Shown: piece after piece, positions 7,137 through 8,952 of the stretch
How positions within the stretch are numbered: the stretch's first letter is position 1
How the letters are laid out: every line of letters begins with the position of its first letter
Source: SLFT01 sp964493075
GTDB lineage: Bacteria > Hydrogenedentota > Hydrogenedentia > Hydrogenedentales > CAITNO01
Direction of reading: 5' to 3'
DNA length: 8,952 nucleotides
Assembly: GCA_964493075.1 (NCBI GenBank)
Contig: CAZBNU010000174.1
Location: forward strand, 1-8,952
Notes under the pieces: model-generated
What the model saw: the letters and a program-made list of their open reading frames with translations, nothing else
Databases searched by the model: none
Told to the model about the DNA's origin: nothing
Translations under genes and position numbers: made by a program

Positions 7137-7919
7137 ATGAAAAACAAAGTTTGGCTTCTGGTTGTATGTGCGTTGCTACTGTCGTTGTTTTCTCCTTTAT
7201 CCTACGGTGAGAAAAAGCCCATTGCCATCAGTTCCATTGAAGAACTGCAGCGCATTGGAAACGATGCGGCCTATCCGCTGAACGGCTACTATGTGTTGAC
7301 ACGCGACATTGACGCGGCCCATACTGCTCGGTGGAATAATGGCGCGGGGTTTGCACCCATAGGCCAACGGCTGGAAGAGGATGACTCCCTGGCGTTCAAT
7401 GGCTGGTTTGATGGTCAGGGATATGTGATACGAGGCTTGTTCATAAACCGGCTTGATGCGCAGGGCGTCGGGCTATTCGGTTCTATTGGCGGCAATGCCG
7501 TGGTGGTGAATGTGATCCTTGAGGGCGGCTCCATCTCTGGCAGCCATTACGTGGGCGCGTTGGTGGGTGAAAACTGGTCGCAGGAAGTGGCGGCATGTTC
7601 TTCCTCTGCAACGGTTTCCGGTATTACCCGTGCTGGCGGCTTGGCGGGTATCAATCGCGGCACCCTGGATATGTGTTCTGCAGCCGGGACGGTTCAGGGC
7701 AACGAATATGTAGGCGGCCTTGTGGGACGTAATTACGAAGGAATCGTCGAAAACAGTTGTTCTACCGGATCGGTTTCAGGCGTTTATTGGGCTGGCGGCC
7801 TTATCGGGGAGTCTTTCGCGGGTGAATCCTACGATTCCTATTGGGATGTTACTCTTTCAGGCGTAGCCGTATCGGCTGGCGGCGTCGGATTGACTTCGGA
7901 GGAAATCAGTCGGCTGTAA
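7137..7919 (+). CDS. Exported GLUG-repeat protein, shorter copy
   Basis: 260 residues with a signal peptide (MKNK, then a Leu/Val-rich core, cleavage probably near residue 24 after SYG). The mature part opens with ISSIEELQRIG and YYVLTRDID, the usual entry segment of GLUG-repeat proteins, then GFAPIG and FNGWFDGQGY. At least three GLUG-type units follow: YVGALVGEN (138-146), AGGLAGINRGT (166-176), YVGGLVGRNYEG (191-202), and a weaker WAGGLIGES (218-226). Each leads into a short strand ending xxVxG. Such repeats form a right-handed beta-solenoid, probably at the cell surface. The function is unknown, and no catalytic motif is seen. It is about 55-60 percent similar by eye to the next gene but stops at SEEISRL, before the C-terminal GWDF/W segment present in that paralogue. 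The TAA is at 7917. Confidence 0.88.
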   Translation: MKNKVWLLVVCALLLSLFSPLSYGEKKPIAISSIEELQRIGNDAAYPLNGYYVLTRDIDAAHTARWNNGAGFAPIGQRLEEDDSLAFNGWFDGQGYVIRGLFINRLDAQGVGLFGSIGGNAVVVNVILEGGSISGSHYVGALVGENWSQEVAACSSSATVSGITRAGGLAGINRGTLDMCSAAGTVQGNEYVGGLVGRNYEGIVENSCSTGSVSGVYWAGGLIGESFAGESYDSYWDVTLSGVAVSAGGVGLTSEEISRL

Positions 7920-7921
7920 GC

Positions 7922-7980
7922 GCACGATTCCTGATTCCCTTTATGGTTCGAATGAGTGCTTTGTTTGTTTTTTTTGTTTT
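7922..7980 (+). terminator. Weak candidate rho-independent terminator after the first GLUG gene
   Basis: GCAC-g-ATTC (7922-7930) can pair with GAAT-ga-GTGC (7950-7959), giving two 4-base-pair helices separated by a small internal loop and closed by a 19-base loop. A long T-rich run follows (7960-7980, including eight consecutive T). The T tract is convincing but the stem is short and interrupted, so the next gene may still be read through from the same promoter. Confidence 0.35.
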
Positions 7981-7996
7981 GAATTACGGAGAGTGA

Positions 7997-8003
7997 AAGG
8001 GAG
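7997..8003 (+). promoter_or_regulatory. Ribosome-binding site of the second GLUG gene
   Basis: AAGGGAG sits five bases before ATG 8009 and eleven before the in-frame ATG 8015. An in-frame stop at 7994-7996 rules out starts farther upstream. A GTG at 8003 overlaps the site and is unlikely. Confidence 0.55.
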
Positions 8004-8008
8004 TGGAA

Positions 8009-8952
8009 ATGCGAATGCGAAATGTTGGCCTTACGACTCTATGTATAGGGATTTTCTTCTTTTTGCCTTGCTGCCAGCATCAGACCATACCCGATGCTGT
8101 AACAACACATAACTTTGGATGGCGACGCACTGGATTATCAACCGAAGCCATCGCGGCAGCGGGTTCTCCCATTGAAATAGCCTCTATTGAAGCATTACAG
8201 AAGATTGGCAAAGACGCAGCCTATCCTCTGGATGGCTACTATGTTCTGACCACCGACATTGACGCTTCGGAAACATCCCGTTGGAACAATGGTGCAGGCT
8301 TTGATCCCATTGGCAAATTGAACGACATTAAGTGGAAAGGTTTCAGTGGTTGGTTTGATGGTGCCGGGCATAAAATCACGGGGTTGACAATACAAAGGTC
8401 GGAACAGTCCGGTATCGGTCTTTTCGCTTCCTTAACCCAAACCGCCGTTGTGGTAAACGTCATACTCGAAAATGGATACTTCCACGGCAAGTACTATGTT
8501 GGCGCGTTGGCTGGAGAAAACCATTCAAACGCCGTTGCTGCCTGTCACTCCTCTGGTATTGTGAAAGGACGTTCACGGGTCGGCGGTTTGATTGGTATTA
8601 ACCGTGGTGTTGTTGAAGCCTGCTACAGTACGGCAACCACGTCAGCGGATGACCGAGTAGGCGGTCTTGTGGGTCGGAACTGGAAGGGTGTTATATCCGA
8701 GTCTTATGCTGCTGGCAATGTTTTCGGGCATGATAGGGAGTTGACGGGCGGGTTGGTTTCGCAAAATGATGACGGGATTGTGCGCAGCTCATTCTGGGCA
8801 ATTGACCTGACAGATCAGGATAAGTCGGCAGGCGGTACAGGGCTTAGGAGCGACATGATGAAAGCTCGAGCGCCTTTTGACAATGTTGGTTGGGACTTTT
8901 CCGGCATGTGGACTCTGATTCCCGGACGCAGTCTGCCGACCTTTCGGTTCCA
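8009..8952 (+). CDS. Exported GLUG-repeat protein, longer paralogue, running off the window end
   Basis: Open from ATG 8009 to the window edge with no stop: 314 complete codons. The N-terminus MRMRNVGLTT plus a hydrophobic stretch and FLPCCQHQ looks like an export signal. The Cys-Cys might be a lipidation site, but Pro before Cys is a poor lipobox. After a linker of about 30 residues comes the same plan as the upstream gene: IASIEALQKIGKDAAYPLDG, YYVLTTDID, GFDPIG, FSGWFDGAG, then GLUG units YVGALAGEN (163-171), VGGLIGINRG (191-200), VGGLVGRNWKG (217-227) and a degenerate TGGLVSQNDDG (246-256). It ends with the standard GLUG-protein tail: SAGGTGLRSDMM, GWDFSGMW and LPTFRF. Probably a surface beta-solenoid protein of unknown function. 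The DNA is clearly diverged from its neighbour, so the duplication is not recent. The start could also be ATG 8015. Confidence 0.86.
   Translation, partial: MRMRNVGLTTLCIGIFFFLPCCQHQTIPDAVTTHNFGWRRTGLSTEAIAAAGSPIEIASIEALQKIGKDAAYPLDGYYVLTTDIDASETSRWNNGAGFDPIGKLNDIKWKGFSGWFDGAGHKITGLTIQRSEQSGIGLFASLTQTAVVVNVILENGYFHGKYYVGALAGENHSNAVAACHSSGIVKGRSRVGGLIGINRGVVEACYSTATTSADDRVGGLVGRNWKGVISESYAAGNVFGHDRELTGGLVSQNDDGIVRSSFWAIDLTDQDKSAGGTGLRSDMMKARAPFDNVGWDFSGMWTLIPGRSLPTFRF

Noticed and set aside
7917..8008. Frameshifted remainder of the first GLUG gene in the spacer
   Set aside because: I read the three forward frames just after the stop and none gives the GWDF or LPTF segment of the paralogue. 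The spacer is T-rich and looks like a terminator plus ribosome-binding site.

Overview
The window looks like a scaffold from a bacterial draft or metagenome-assembled genome, with one run of exactly 100 N (2126-2225) marking a join of unknown true length. GC is moderate, higher in the pyrimidine genes than in the rest. The gene complement points to a didermal, uncultured-type lineage: a pyrBC pair next to large secreted proteins carrying Glu-Gly-rich linkers, GLUG repeats and InlB-B-like repeats. Such proteins are common in Lentisphaerota, Hydrogenedentota and related PVC-type genomes. That placement is a memory-based inference, not something the sequence proves.

Layout. 1-854 (+) is the 5'-truncated pyrB (aspartate carbamoyltransferase catalytic chain). 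Five bases later comes pyrC (dihydroorotase, 860 into the gap), intact through its active site and missing only its last few codons. Together they encode steps 2 and 3 of de novo pyrimidine synthesis. After the gap, 2226-3506 (+) encodes a protein that begins with the last residues of a signal peptide followed by Trp. It carries the HxxxDxxxxxH and HxxxE zinc-ligand pattern of the bacterial zinc-dependent phospholipase C / P1 nuclease fold. Convergent with it, 12 bases away, is a 1133-residue minus-strand gene (3519-6920) for a secreted M6 (immune-inhibitor-A-like) metalloprotease. It has a signal peptide, HExxHxxGxxD catalytic domain, an apparently nested Fn3/MAM-like region, three InlB-B-type repeats, a Glu-Gly-rich linker and a Cys-Cys / membrane helix / Arg-Lys-Lys tail that looks like a cell-surface sorting signal.

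A 216-base AT-rich intergenic region (6921-7136) separates the protease from two tandem plus-strand paralogues, 7137-7919 and 8009 to beyond the window end. Both are exported GLUG-repeat proteins. The second runs off the edge and is easily overlooked because it has no stop in the window. The first copy stops before the conserved C-terminal segment that the second still has.

Functionally there are two blocks: housekeeping pyrimidine synthesis on the left, and a cluster of exported, probably surface-associated proteins (lipase/nuclease-fold hydrolase, protease, GLUG proteins) on the right. I see no RNA gene, CRISPR array, insertion sequence or phage gene. The most unusual items are the protease's domain nesting and C-terminal tail, the enlarged phospholipase-fold protein, and the diverged GLUG pair.
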